Of a DNA stretch of 64,000 nt, positions 26,156 to 34,864 are shown piece by piece. Below the pieces are notes generated by a model. The model made no database searches. It was not told the origin of the DNA and saw only the letters and a program-made list of their open reading frames with translations. The stretch's first letter is position 1; each line of letters begins with the position of its first letter. Made by a program: the position numbers and the translations under genes. Source of the stretch: Candidatus Obscuribacter sp. (lineage in GTDB: Bacteria > Cyanobacteriota > Vampirovibrionia > Obscuribacterales > Obscuribacteraceae); contig JADJQZ010000001.1 in NCBI GenBank assembly GCA_016712465.1, positions 5,270,001 through 5,334,000 on the forward strand, given 5' to 3'.

Positions 26156-27250
26156 TCAACCGCTGGACAACTTATCGTTGGCCCTTACCCGCATGGTGTA
26201 AGCCTCACTGGTGCGACCGGAAGCCGATAACAGTTCTGCGTAATTTCGCAAGGCATTGGCCTGTACAGAGTTCATCCCGGGGTTCAAGTCATAAATGGCG
26301 ATGGCTCTTTTATAGAGAGGCTCGGCTTCTTGCAAGCGACCCTGGTTGCGATAAATAAGAGCCAGGTTGTTCAGGGCATTGGCCAGGGTGGGCGAGTTCA
26401 CATCGAGTTTGGCGGCGTATATGGCGATAGCTTCCGCACCGTTTCTCTCGGCACTCTTGAGACTGCCCTGCCGACGCTCCACCTCGGCCAGATTAACAAG
26501 GATATTGGCTCGCACCAGAGATTTCTTGGAAGCCACCGGAGAAGCTTTTTCAAAAGCGGAGAGAGCTTCCTTATAAGCGCCGACGGCCTCACCATAGCGC
26601 CCCTGATTGCAATAGAGCGTACCGATTTCGCTGGTTACTTCCGCCACCATTTCGCTATTTTTGCCGGTGGCGGCACCTTTCAAAGCCTGACGCAAAAGCG
26701 CTTCCGCCTGGGTAAAATAACCGGCTGCCGTATAGAGTCGCCCGAGAGCAGCACGGCTCTGAGCCAGTTCGATGCTACCGGCCGGCAAATTATTCTCTCT
26801 CAGACTGAGAGACTGTTGCAATACCATCTCGGACTTTTCGTAGTCGCCTTTGAGCGTCAGGGCCTCACCCAAGCCGTTCAAACTCTCGGCAGTAGCCAGT
26901 AGCTCGGGGCGCATCAGTTTGGTTTGAATCTGACTGGCCCGATCAAAATAGCGATAGGCGTCCTCGGCCCGGCCCTGGTCGTTAGCAAGACGCCCCAGGC
27001 TGAGCAAAATCTCGGCGGTCTCGGAACTTTCTTGCTTGGCCAGCTCTTGCCTGGAGAGGGCTTCTTTCAAGGTCTTCTCGGCCTTGCCCAGTTCGCTGCG
27101 CTGGATTTCACCCAGGCCTCTGGCCTTCAATTGCGCCACACTCACATCAAAACCGGTCATACTGACGACAATCATGGCCACGCCGACGGCTCCTAAGCCC
27201 AGCGAAAGAGCCATCGCTTTATTTGCAGATTTTTTCTTAAAACTATTCAT
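26156..27250 (-). CDS. Membrane-anchored TPR protein
   Basis: 364 residues. A single transmembrane segment at residues 14-32 (LSLGLGAVGVAMIVVSMTG) is followed by about six tetratricopeptide repeats of the kinesin-light-chain style (~42-residue spacing, e.g. LNNLALIYRNQGRLQEAEPLYKRA split over a helix pair). The C-terminus is short. The orientation suggests the repeats face the periplasm. A glycine-rich membrane protein gene lies just upstream on the same strand. Confidence 0.82.
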   Translation of the reverse strand: MNSFKKKSANKAMALSLGLGAVGVAMIVVSMTGFDVSVAQLKARGLGEIQRSELGKAEKTLKEALSRQELAKQESSETAEILLSLGRLANDQGRAEDAYRYFDRASQIQTKLMRPELLATAESLNGLGEALTLKGDYEKSEMVLQQSLSLRENNLPAGSIELAQSRAALGRLYTAAGYFTQAEALLRQALKGAATGKNSEMVAEVTSEIGTLYCNQGRYGEAVGAYKEALSAFEKASPVASKKSLVRANILVNLAEVERRQGSLKSAERNGAEAIAIYAAKLDVNSPTLANALNNLALIYRNQGRLQEAEPLYKRAIAIYDLNPGMNSVQANALRNYAELLSASGRTSEAYTMRVRANDKLSSG

Positions 27251-27286
27251 GAGCTTTTCCTTTGAGAGTACATTGGCAATGGCTTA

Positions 27287-27904
27287 CTAGCGCAGACCGT
27301 TTTTCAACAGTCCATAGCCAAGTCCCACAGCCGCACCAACACCGGTGCCCTGCCACATGCGCTTTCTGCCGCGCGTGGCGGCTGCACTCAAGCCCAGACC
27401 AATCAGGGTACCGCTTGCCACATCACGCACAATCGGATGTCGTTTCATGGTATGGCTGGAACGAACTAACCCCACACCGGCGCCAGTTCCGGCACCGATC
27501 AAACCACCGCGCAAAACGCCACGCCCACTGACAAGACCGGTGACCGCACCGGCGGCAGTGCCGACCCCGGCACCAATGGTAGCGGCTTTCACCTTGGGAT
27601 GTTTCTGCCAGTAAGTTCTCTCATCGCGTACATACACTTTTTGTATAACCGGCTTGAGCACGGTTTGATTGCGATAAATAACTCTTGGCTCAGCTCTATA
27701 AGTATTCTGAGAGGCAGCGGAGCGCATGGGCTGACGAATATCAGGATCGTCATAGTCGTACTTAGGTTCTTGCCGGATCAGCCTGGGCATGGAAGAGCTG
27801 TTTTCAACCGAGCCGGTAAGTAAGCCCTGAGCAAGGACAGGAGGCAAGGTCTGCGTACCCAGAACACAAAGGACGGTTGCCTGGATAATTACATTCGAAC
27901 GCAT
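27287..27904 (-). CDS. Secreted glycine-zipper membrane protein
   Basis: About 205 residues. I start at the ATG of 27902-27904 because GGGAGA lies 7 nt upstream and a signal peptide follows (MRSNVIIQATVLCVLG...LAQG); a longer frame to 28006 adds an unlikely leader. The middle is polar. The last 100 residues hold glycine-zipper repeats (GAGVGTAAGAVTGLVSGRG and LIGAGTGAGVGL), which insert in membranes. Similar domains occur in outer-membrane and stress proteins. Function unknown. Confidence 0.75.
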   Translation of the reverse strand: MRSNVIIQATVLCVLGTQTLPPVLAQGLLTGSVENSSSMPRLIRQEPKYDYDDPDIRQPMRSAASQNTYRAEPRVIYRNQTVLKPVIQKVYVRDERTYWQKHPKVKAATIGAGVGTAAGAVTGLVSGRGVLRGGLIGAGTGAGVGLVRSSHTMKRHPIVRDVASGTLIGLGLSAAATRGRKRMWQGTGVGAAVGLGYGLLKNGLR

Positions 27905-28226
27905 GATAAATTCTCCCGAATTCAGTGTGATGCCCCCCCAAGAGCCACAGAAGCACAATGGAAAGCGCACCAATGCTGAGGGCCGACCTGATGCCGACCA
28001 CAGCAATTGCGCTATTTAAGAATGACTTCTGTGTCCAATAATGAGACTGACGACAATGTCTCGCCGGAGTTCCGGATAATGAGACGATGTTAACGTTACC
28101 GTTGCAATTGCCCGGTAACTAAAGATTTGCCCCGGGAGCAAGCGCGCTAGAAGGAACTTTCCTGCCGGTTCCGGACTCTATAGTAACGGCAGTTGAGACG
28201 GTTCCATATAGAAAGAGTGAAAGAAG
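27905..28226. other. Divergent intergenic region of 322 bp
   Basis: It separates the glycine-zipper gene from the secreted repeat protein gene. The only structured element I see is the 25-bp dyad listed next. Confidence 0.5.
28095..28119. promoter_or_regulatory. Operator-like 25-bp dyad
   Basis: GTTACCG and CGGTAAC are perfect 7-bp inverted arms around an 11-bp spacer that itself contains GCAATTGC. It lies between two divergent genes for secreted proteins and could bind a dimeric regulator controlling one or both. Confidence 0.4.
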
Positions 28227-28715
28227 ATGCTGACAATTAAAACCGGCAGGAATGCAACCTTATATATCGCCCTGGTTCTAGCCTTCTCCCTTGCACCGGA
28301 GAGTCAGGCCAAGAACAATGTGGAAGTGGTATCAGGCAAAGGTGAAAGCCTGGAAGTAAGAGACGGACTCTTCGGCAGCAAACTGAAGGTGCAAGACCGC
28401 TTCGGCAATAAAGTAGAAAGCGGCAGCGGCTGGTTCGGCACAAGCAAGAAAGAAGTGAAAGTACTGGGCAACAGCTTCGAAACTAAAAAGGGATTCCTGG
28501 GCGGGAAGTCGTACAAAGCCACTTCCATACTCGGCGACAAAATTGAAACCAAGCGCACCTGGTTTGGTCTTGGCCCCCGCAAAACCACAGTCGACCTGAG
28601 CGGCGTCACTTCTGTGGCCGGCTCTCTTCTAAAGAGTAAAAAGGCTGACGCCAAGCCAACCCTGAAAGCCCCCGAAACTACTGCCAGTCAGGCTGATAGC
28701 GCCAACTGGCAGTAG
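28227..28715 (+). CDS. Small secreted protein of repeated beta units
   Basis: 162 residues with a signal peptide (residues 1-28, cleavage near SQAKN). The mature part has three to four degenerate units of about 26 residues, each with a GLFG/GWFG/GFLG/TWFG corner followed by K-V/T strands and a LG(D/N)xxET or FGNKVES step. This suggests a small beta-solenoid or barrel. The C-terminus is Lys/Ala-rich. The promoter must lie in the dyad-containing intergenic region. I do not recognise the family. Confidence 0.75.
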   Translation: MLTIKTGRNATLYIALVLAFSLAPESQAKNNVEVVSGKGESLEVRDGLFGSKLKVQDRFGNKVESGSGWFGTSKKEVKVLGNSFETKKGFLGGKSYKATSILGDKIETKRTWFGLGPRKTTVDLSGVTSVAGSLLKSKKADAKPTLKAPETTASQADSANWQ

Positions 28716-28720
28716 AAAAT

Positions 28721-28750
28721 GGCGACTTCAGTCGCCGGCACTGTTTTCTT
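28721..28750 (+). terminator. Possible terminator between convergent genes
   Basis: GGCGACT-TC-AGTCGCC forms a tight stem (at least 6 bp with the loop opened), followed after a few bases by GTTTTCTTT. It overlaps the stop codon of the opposing gene and serves the rightward gene. Confidence 0.5.
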
Positions 28751-29009
28751 TAAAGAGCTTACCTACGCAAAAAGAGAAGCACAGGTAGGAAACAGGAATT
28801 GAGGCCAATATTCCGGCAATGGGACAGGCCACTTGAGTGATGGCACGGATCATTTCAGGATGCCTGGTGAGGGCACCGAAGAGACCCACGCCAAAGCCCA
28901 CCACAAAGCCGGCCAGACCACCGGCAATGAAGCTGGCAATAGCACTCATAAAGAAGAATATTAGCCACCACTTCAAGACAAGCTGGCGATTCAATTTTCG
29001 TTCTGTCAT
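28728..29009 (-). CDS. Small two- to three-helix membrane protein
   Basis: 93 residues with hydrophobic segments near residues 14-45 and 60-82; the first is Gly-rich (FIAGGLAGFVVGFGVGLFG). No known domain is recognised. ATG start. It converges on the secreted repeat protein gene. Confidence 0.65.
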   Translation of the reverse strand: MTERKLNRQLVLKWWLIFFFMSAIASFIAGGLAGFVVGFGVGLFGALTRHPEMIRAITQVACPIAGILASIPVSYLCFSFCVGKLFKENSAGD

Positions 29010-29077
29010 TTTGCCTCTCTACCTGCCTGATGCACACGCAGGAAAACTCTAACCGGGCAACCGAGGCTAAGATAGCA

Positions 29078-30052
29078 CTATTTAGCGGCTACCTCAACTT
29101 GAGAAACTGCCCGGTTTTGACTATCCCTGCGGTAGGCCGGTCGCAACGGCGGTGCGGCGGAGAGGCTGAGTATGCCCACGCCACTAAGGATGGTGAAGGC
29201 AGCGACCACCGTGGTTGGTCCCACTGGCTCCCCCAGAATCACCCAGCCAAGCAGTACGGCCACAACCGGATTGACATAGGCATAGGTAGAAACGCGCTCC
29301 GGGCTCAAGTGTTTGAGCAACCAGGTGTAGGCCGAGAAAGCGGCTATAGATCCAAATAGAGTCAAATAGCCGAAAGCTGCCAGTGAGGAAAGGGAAATTC
29401 GAGCCGGTTCAAAATCTCGGTGCTCGCCGAAGATAAATGCAGCCAAAAGCAGGAAGGCACCACCGGCAATCATCTGCATGGCCGTTCCCAGCATGGCAGA
29501 GCGGGGCATGGTCAACTTGCGGGAAATGACCGTTCCCAGGGCCCAGCTAAAGGAGCTGAACATCACAAGCAGAATGCCCATAGCGTCAACCTTACCCACC
29601 CCTCCCAGAAGCGATGGCGAGACGAGAATGAAGATACCGAGAGTACTCACTAGAAGCCCAAGCCCGGATAAATAGCTGACCTTCTTGAAGCCGCCCACCA
29701 TCCATTCCAGAATAGCAACATAAACCGGCACCATGGCCACAAGCAGGCTGACCAGACCGGAAGGCACCGACTTCTCCGAGAGAACCACACCGCCCGTGCC
29801 CACGCTCAAAAGCAAAACGCCGAGCACACAGGAGGTGCGCCACTCGGCCGGGCTGGGCCGCTCAGTACCCATTAGGCGCAAGACCAGATAGAGCGGCAGA
29901 CCGGCCAGGAGAAAGCGGGCACCGGCCATAACCAGAGGAGGAATAGTATCGATGGCAAAGCGAATAGCCAGGTAGGTCGACCCCCAGATGATATAGATGG
30001 AGAGAAAAGCTAAGGCTATTTGCAATTTTCCTGGTCTGAATTTGGCTTCCAT
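29078..30052 (-). CDS. EamA/DMT-family exporter
   Basis: 324 residues with ten predicted transmembrane helices in two EamA repeats. It starts FLSIYIIWGSTYLAIRFAID, typical of the YedA/RhaT-like drug/metabolite transporter group. The second repeat includes RVSTYAYVNPVVAVLLGW. Members export amino acids or metabolites. It is divergent from an Lrp/AsnC regulator 180 bp away, a common pairing for amino-acid exporters, so export of an amino acid under control of that regulator is a reasonable guess. Confidence 0.9.
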   Translation of the reverse strand: MEAKFRPGKLQIALAFLSIYIIWGSTYLAIRFAIDTIPPLVMAGARFLLAGLPLYLVLRLMGTERPSPAEWRTSCVLGVLLLSVGTGGVVLSEKSVPSGLVSLLVAMVPVYVAILEWMVGGFKKVSYLSGLGLLVSTLGIFILVSPSLLGGVGKVDAMGILLVMFSSFSWALGTVISRKLTMPRSAMLGTAMQMIAGGAFLLLAAFIFGEHRDFEPARISLSSLAAFGYLTLFGSIAAFSAYTWLLKHLSPERVSTYAYVNPVVAVLLGWVILGEPVGPTTVVAAFTILSGVGILSLSAAPPLRPAYRRDSQNRAVSQVEVAAK

Positions 30053-30232
30053 GACGTGCTACCTTTCTTGAACGAATTCAGCCTTCCTCAAGTGCGCCCG
30101 AAGGAGGAATGAGCTAATTGAGTCAGGCTATATACATAATGCGCCTAACCACATTGGGGCGCAACCCCAAACTCGCTAATATGCTAAACTTTCTAATAGC
30201 ATTTGGCAAAACCACCTAACCGGATCAAAACC

Positions 30233-30682
30233 ATGGACGACATTGACCTAAAACTATTAGCCCTTTTGCAAGAAGACGCTAAACAGAAATATGCAGATCT
30301 GGCCCAGAGACTCAATTTGTCAGCTCCCTCTGTACACGCCCGCGTCAAAAAGATGGAACAGGCCGGCATCATTGAAAGTTACGGGCTGAAAATAGACTCA
30401 AGCAAGATAGGTCTCAAGCTCTGCGCCTTCGTGCGGGTAACAACGGAAGGAGTAGGATCGGAACTGGGGAAATCACTTTACCGCTTCAAGGAAGTAGAAG
30501 AGGTACACTCCGTGGCCGGGGAAGAATGCCTTCTTCTTAAGGTACGTACCGCCGACACGGACAGTCTTTCGCATTTCCTCGATGAGATTCGCCGCGTCAA
30601 AGGCGTGCGCAAGACCATCACCAGCATTGTTCTGACCACCGTGCTTTCGCGGCAGGTCTTGCCCGAGAATAGCAATGTTTAG
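30233..30682 (+). CDS. Lrp/AsnC-family transcriptional regulator
   Basis: About 149 residues from the ATG at 30233 (a TTG at 30203 would add ten residues but lacks a ribosome site). The N-terminal helix-turn-helix covers DIDLKLLALLQEDAKQKYAD and LNLSAPSVHARVKKME. The C-terminal RAM ligand-binding domain includes the VHSVAGEECLLLKVRT strand pattern. It probably controls the divergent DMT exporter through the shared 180-bp intergenic region in response to an amino acid. Confidence 0.92.
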   Translation: MDDIDLKLLALLQEDAKQKYADLAQRLNLSAPSVHARVKKMEQAGIIESYGLKIDSSKIGLKLCAFVRVTTEGVGSELGKSLYRFKEVEEVHSVAGEECLLLKVRTADTDSLSHFLDEIRRVKGVRKTITSIVLTTVLSRQVLPENSNV

Positions 30683-30760
30683 ATGAAATAAATTCCCGGG
30701 GTTTAGCTATGCTTCTGGGCTATTATCGAGTTTGTAAGGCACTCTCAAGGGCCGGATTCA

Positions 30761-31165
30761 ATGAAAGAAGCAGTTCTCACCTCCCATCACCTCTCAGCCA
30801 TTCTGCCACTCAAGCCGGAAGCCTTCAGCTTCAGCGCCGAAACACTGCTCAATTTGCTCAACCAGGCCGTGGTGGATGCCGGTCTGGCCCGCATGGCCGA
30901 CGCCGTAGCCGACTTCAGCCCCCAGGGGGCATCAGCCGTCATCGTTTTGAAAGAATCCCATGTGGCTGTGCATATCTGGCCCGAGCACGATGCCGCCACC
31001 GTTGATATTCACGTTTGCGACTATATGGCCGACAACTTAGCCAAAGCCAGAGCCCTGGCGGAACTTCTCAGTGCCGCCCTTTCAGACAAGCACGATAGCG
31101 ACCTCTGGCAAGAGTTGACTGTATCAAAGAAAACGAGAGAGCGTGCGCCTTTAGCCGGCAAGTAG
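30761..31165 (+). CDS. speD: S-adenosylmethionine decarboxylase-like (SpeD family)
   Basis: Pyruvoyl-dependent decarboxylase family, 134 residues. The self-cleavage site is in LKESHVAVHIWPE, where the Ser of ESH becomes the pyruvoyl group. VDIHVCDY contains the conserved active-site Cys. The classical product is decarboxylated AdoMet, the aminopropyl donor for spermidine. Some SpeD homologues have been reported to decarboxylate ornithine or arginine, so AdoMet is likely but not certain. A SpeE-like membrane enzyme is encoded 6-8 kb away. Confidence 0.88.
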   Translation: MKEAVLTSHHLSAILPLKPEAFSFSAETLLNLLNQAVVDAGLARMADAVADFSPQGASAVIVLKESHVAVHIWPEHDAATVDIHVCDYMADNLAKARALAELLSAALSDKHDSDLWQELTVSKKTRERAPLAGK

Positions 31166-31169
31166 TCGT

Positions 31170-32678
31170 CTATTTTCCCTTACGAGGTCCTTTCCGGGCG
31201 GAAGCACCGCTCTTACCAGGGGCGGCACCACTGGTAATACTGCCGGAAACCTTGGTAATGGAATCCTCCGCCACCACTTTCCAGAGCCCCAGACTATTAG
31301 GCTTTATGGTCCAACGCACACGCGAAATTTGCTCAGTGCGGCTACTTCCCTTCACCGTCGTCTCTTTCACATCGAATTCCATCTCCACTTCCTCGGCACT
31401 GGAGCGCGTTACCTTCTCACCATAGATCTCGGTTTTCCAACCGGTTCTCTCAAAGGGCATGGTACCGGCACTGGCCAGTCCGGCACTTCTGTTCTCGGAA
31501 GCACTGGTAGTGATCCAGGAAACACTGGAAGCAATTTGAATGCCGGTGCGCAGGCGGGCACCATCCTGATAGACCCCATAGGCAGCCGGACTATGTCTTG
31601 CGTAGAGAGACTTAAAAGTGCTGAAAACCTCAGCGCCCGAATGCAGAGCTTTGACCTTCTCTTCATCACTTTCAAAACCTCGCATCTGCTTGCGCTTCTT
31701 TGAACAGCGGATTGGGCTGAGGAGATCGTGAGAAAGCTCGTAAGCACCTAAATAGAGCAAATTGGGCCCGGCCAAGGGCGTGATTTCCTTGAGACCAAGT
31801 TCCATGGCCCTGGTTTGATCGAGAACCGCCTCGTCATTCTTCTCCAGCACCAGCAAGGCCCTGGCCCTTTGCAAATGAAACATGGCCGTGCCGGGAACTT
31901 GCTTGATACACTCGCTGAGGATGTCGTTGGCGATACCAGCGTCGCTCTTATCAGCTTGCTCTTTCTTGGGTCTATCCAGTAGTGCACGGGCCTTAAAGTA
32001 CTGAACCATGGTTGTCTCTTTCCAACCAGGTCTGGCGCATTCCTTGAGCACGCCGTCATATTGCTTGAGAGCCAGCATGGCCTCAAACTTTAGCCAGTCG
32101 CTCTTTTCACCCAGAGCAGGCGCCAGGCTTTTGAGTTTGCTTACACCATCAAGACAGCCCTGGGCACTGCCGGCCACCAGACTGCTGAAAGCCATATTGT
32201 AAATGGCCGGGTCCCGCAGACGCATGTCGGCACCGTAGGAAATACCTGTCAACTCTTTAAGTCCGGGTACATTCATGGCCTCAAGCTTTTTGACGGCGGC
32301 GATATCGGCCTCGGTGAGAGCGAGGCTCTGCCTGAAGTCGTTGTAGGCAGCACCGGCATCGTTCAGCATCAATTCTGCCAGACCGCGGCTGATATAAGGG
32401 CCGGGAGAATTCGTAGTATAGGCAAGAGCTTGATTACTGAGAGTCAGTGCTTCCCGGGCTTTGTGTTCTTCGATTGAACCAATAGCCCGCATGGACAGTC
32501 CATTGGCCATGCCGAGGCGCTGCCCCCTCTCCCGCATGGAAGCCTGCAATTGTTGGCAGCTATTCTGAGCTATTGCCCCGGGCGCAAGCCCGGCAACACC
32601 GCAGAAAGCGAATGAGAGCACCACTGTAACAGTGAGAGCGCCCCTTATCCGCCTGATAGAACTCACTTCCATAACCAT
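31170..32678 (-). CDS. Secreted TPR-like hypothetical protein
   Basis: About 502 residues from the ATG at 32676-32678. A signal peptide follows within the first 40 residues (ALTVTVVLSFAF...AIAQNS). Residues 60-300 are TPR-like helical repeats. The C-terminal ~150 residues look like a beta-rich domain (WKTEIYGEKV, VEMEFDVKE, RVRWTIKPNSLGLWKVV), possibly NTF2-like, ending in a basic Lys/Gly tail. Function unknown. It converges on speD with a 4-bp gap. Confidence 0.78.
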   Translation of the reverse strand: MVMEVSSIRRIRGALTVTVVLSFAFCGVAGLAPGAIAQNSCQQLQASMRERGQRLGMANGLSMRAIGSIEEHKAREALTLSNQALAYTTNSPGPYISRGLAELMLNDAGAAYNDFRQSLALTEADIAAVKKLEAMNVPGLKELTGISYGADMRLRDPAIYNMAFSSLVAGSAQGCLDGVSKLKSLAPALGEKSDWLKFEAMLALKQYDGVLKECARPGWKETTMVQYFKARALLDRPKKEQADKSDAGIANDILSECIKQVPGTAMFHLQRARALLVLEKNDEAVLDQTRAMELGLKEITPLAGPNLLYLGAYELSHDLLSPIRCSKKRKQMRGFESDEEKVKALHSGAEVFSTFKSLYARHSPAAYGVYQDGARLRTGIQIASSVSWITTSASENRSAGLASAGTMPFERTGWKTEIYGEKVTRSSAEEVEMEFDVKETTVKGSSRTEQISRVRWTIKPNSLGLWKVVAEDSITKVSGSITSGAAPGKSGASARKGPRKGK

Positions 32679-32871
32679 CCAATCTTGAATTAGAAACCCG
32701 AGCACAATTATAGTCGCCCCAGCCTCCCAATAAATTCTCAAGAAGCTTGTTCACACAAGCTTTTGGAAACAAGCCCCGGAAACCGGAAATTTTAATAGTG
32801 AAAACCAAACAGTAAGCCTTGAACCGGGGAAGAAAATGCTATGACAACTAGCTTAGATGCTGAGGTGTAAC

Positions 32872-34416
32872 ATGACTGATTTATCCCCGGCCCAGACAGC
32901 TGCCTTCGACGAGCTTATTAAAGCTCTGCCCATAGGAAACATCTTTGTAGTCTGGTCCCATACAGGCATGGGCAAGACCACCATTCTCAAAGAATTGCAC
33001 GGGCTCAAAGGCGGCAAATTTTTGACAATGACCGATTACATTCAGCAACTGAGTACACAAGACCCGCTGAAAATGGAAGAGACCTTAGAAAGTATCCTCA
33101 TGGATGCCTTTAGCTCTCATGAGCTGGTAATTTTGGACGACTTGCATCTCATATATGACGTCATTTGCGGATGCGGCTATGGCAGCGCCTATCCCCGCGG
33201 CAAGTATGTGGAAGCAATTTTGACCAGCATAGCCGGCCGCATAATCGAATCCGGAAAGAAACTAATTCTTTCTTTCGAGGGAAGCATACCGGCTCCCATT
33301 CGCAGCCGCTGCTACATAAGCTCCATTCAAAAATTCAAAGCAGCAGACTACAGCACTATTTGCAGCAACATTCTGGAAGAAAAGGCAGCCTCTCTGGACT
33401 TTCAAAAGATTCATCGCTTCGCCCCCAAATTGAATGCTCATCAGCTCAATACATCAGCGCTCTGGCTCAAACAGGAGGAAGTGGATACGGATAGATTCAT
33501 CGAATACCTGCGCAGCCAGCGCATGGGCAGCAATGTGGATCTGGAAGAAGTAGAAGCCATAGACCTCTATTCCTTGCGCGGCATTGACGACGTCATTCAA
33601 AGCCTGGAAGCCAACATAATCGTTCCTTTAGAACGAGATGATCTGGCTACCGAATATGGCATCAGCCCCAAACGAGGAGTGCTTCTGGCAGGACCGCCCG
33701 GCACCGGCAAAACCACGGTGGGTCGGGCACTGGCCCACAGGCTGCGCAGCAAGTTTTTTCTCATAGACGGTACCTTCATTTCCGGCAGTCGCGATTTCTA
33801 CCAGAAAGTGCAATATGTTTTCGAGACGGCCAAGCACAACGCGCCCTCGATAATCTTCATCGACGACAGTGATGTAATCTTTGAAAACAAGGAAGATTTT
33901 GGACTCTACCGCTACTTACTGACCATGCTTGACGGTCTTGAAAGTGAGAGCAACAAACGAGTCTGCATCATGATGACCACAATGGATGTGGCCAGCGTGC
34001 CGCCGGCCCTGGTGCGGTCGGGGCGTATCGAACTATGGCTCGAAACAAGACTGCCCGACAATGAAGCCAGGCTGAAAATCCTCATCGATCAAGCACACCG
34101 GTTGCCGCCGGAGCTGCGCAGTTACGACCCTCTCAGACTGGCGGAGATAACAGATGGGCTTACCGGCGCCGATCTGAAGAGACTGATTGAAGATGCGAAG
34201 ATTCTCCTGGCTTACGATAAATCCAGAAATGTCGAATGCGAAGATCTGTTCTCATACTTCGAGCGGGCCACTGAAACCATTCGTTCAAATAAGCTCAAAT
34301 ATGAAGCTGCGGAAGAACGTTCAAAACAGCGAGCGCCGTCAATGAAAGAGGCTCTGGAAGCAGCTTTTAGTTCTATGGGCGGCTATGGATTTGACACTGA
34401 CAACTTCCCCGACTGA
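32872..34416 (+). CDS. Tandem AAA+ ATPase (FtsH/Cdc48-like second domain, no protease)
   Basis: About 514 residues. I start at ATG 32872 because GAGG lies 6 nt upstream. The N-terminal module has a P-loop SHTGMGKTT and Walker B VILDDLH but is otherwise divergent. The C-terminal module is a canonical classical AAA domain with GPPGTGKTT, IIFIDDSD, sensor MMTTMD, PPALVRSGRIE (arginine finger region) and a helical lid GLTGADLKRLIED. There is no zinc-protease domain and no transmembrane segment, so it is not FtsH. It is probably a hexameric remodelling ATPase; substrate unknown. Confidence 0.85.
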   Translation: MTDLSPAQTAAFDELIKALPIGNIFVVWSHTGMGKTTILKELHGLKGGKFLTMTDYIQQLSTQDPLKMEETLESILMDAFSSHELVILDDLHLIYDVICGCGYGSAYPRGKYVEAILTSIAGRIIESGKKLILSFEGSIPAPIRSRCYISSIQKFKAADYSTICSNILEEKAASLDFQKIHRFAPKLNAHQLNTSALWLKQEEVDTDRFIEYLRSQRMGSNVDLEEVEAIDLYSLRGIDDVIQSLEANIIVPLERDDLATEYGISPKRGVLLAGPPGTGKTTVGRALAHRLRSKFFLIDGTFISGSRDFYQKVQYVFETAKHNAPSIIFIDDSDVIFENKEDFGLYRYLLTMLDGLESESNKRVCIMMTTMDVASVPPALVRSGRIELWLETRLPDNEARLKILIDQAHRLPPELRSYDPLRLAEITDGLTGADLKRLIEDAKILLAYDKSRNVECEDLFSYFERATETIRSNKLKYEAAEERSKQRAPSMKEALEAAFSSMGGYGFDTDNFPD

Positions 34417-34864
34417 TCCTCAGACTCTCAGGACCAAGGCCGAGCGGCTCTAGAAGCGAAATCTGTTTTAACTTTTGTTTCAGTCTCCTAAACTGCGGCA
34501 GATCGTATTTTGCTGTCACAAAGCAAAGACTATTCCAGAGTCAGCTTGACAACGCGCTTGCTTGAGTTAGCGCCCCATTCTATGAATGGTTCGCCCTTAT
34601 TCAATCAAGCACTCTGTCAGGCTGATGTGCGCCGAATCTCGGCAGTACGCTCAAGTGAGACATGGTTTGGATTTGCTGTTCCTTGCAAGTTGCAGCCCTC
34701 AAGAATGCAATAAGAATCCGACCTGGAATGAGAGTGGAATATCAGTGAATAGTTAGCTCCAATCTCACGCACTTGAACATTTGGCAGCCCGCTCCGATCA
34801 ACTCGGAGGGGGCTGCTTTGTGCCTGGCACAGGCTTTAAGAAAGACATAGTTCCACTAGCAGGC
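34417..34864. other. Intergenic region of 448 bp between convergent genes
   Basis: It lies between the AAA+ gene and the end of the SPFH-SpeE operon. A strong hairpin near 34.8 kb is listed separately. A 67-codon plus-strand frame at 34510-34713 has no ribosome site and is not called. Confidence 0.5.
34784..34819. terminator. Long stable hairpin, probable bidirectional terminator
   Basis: GCAGCCC-G-CTCCGA, loop TCAAC, TCGGAG-G-GGGCTGC gives 13 base pairs with one internal G-G mismatch, followed by TTT. It sits between two convergent transcription units, about 50 bp beyond the stop of the leftward operon. Confidence 0.55.

Noticed and set aside
34510..34713. 67-codon plus-strand frame in the intergenic region
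   Set aside because: No ribosome site, unremarkable composition, no homology recognised.
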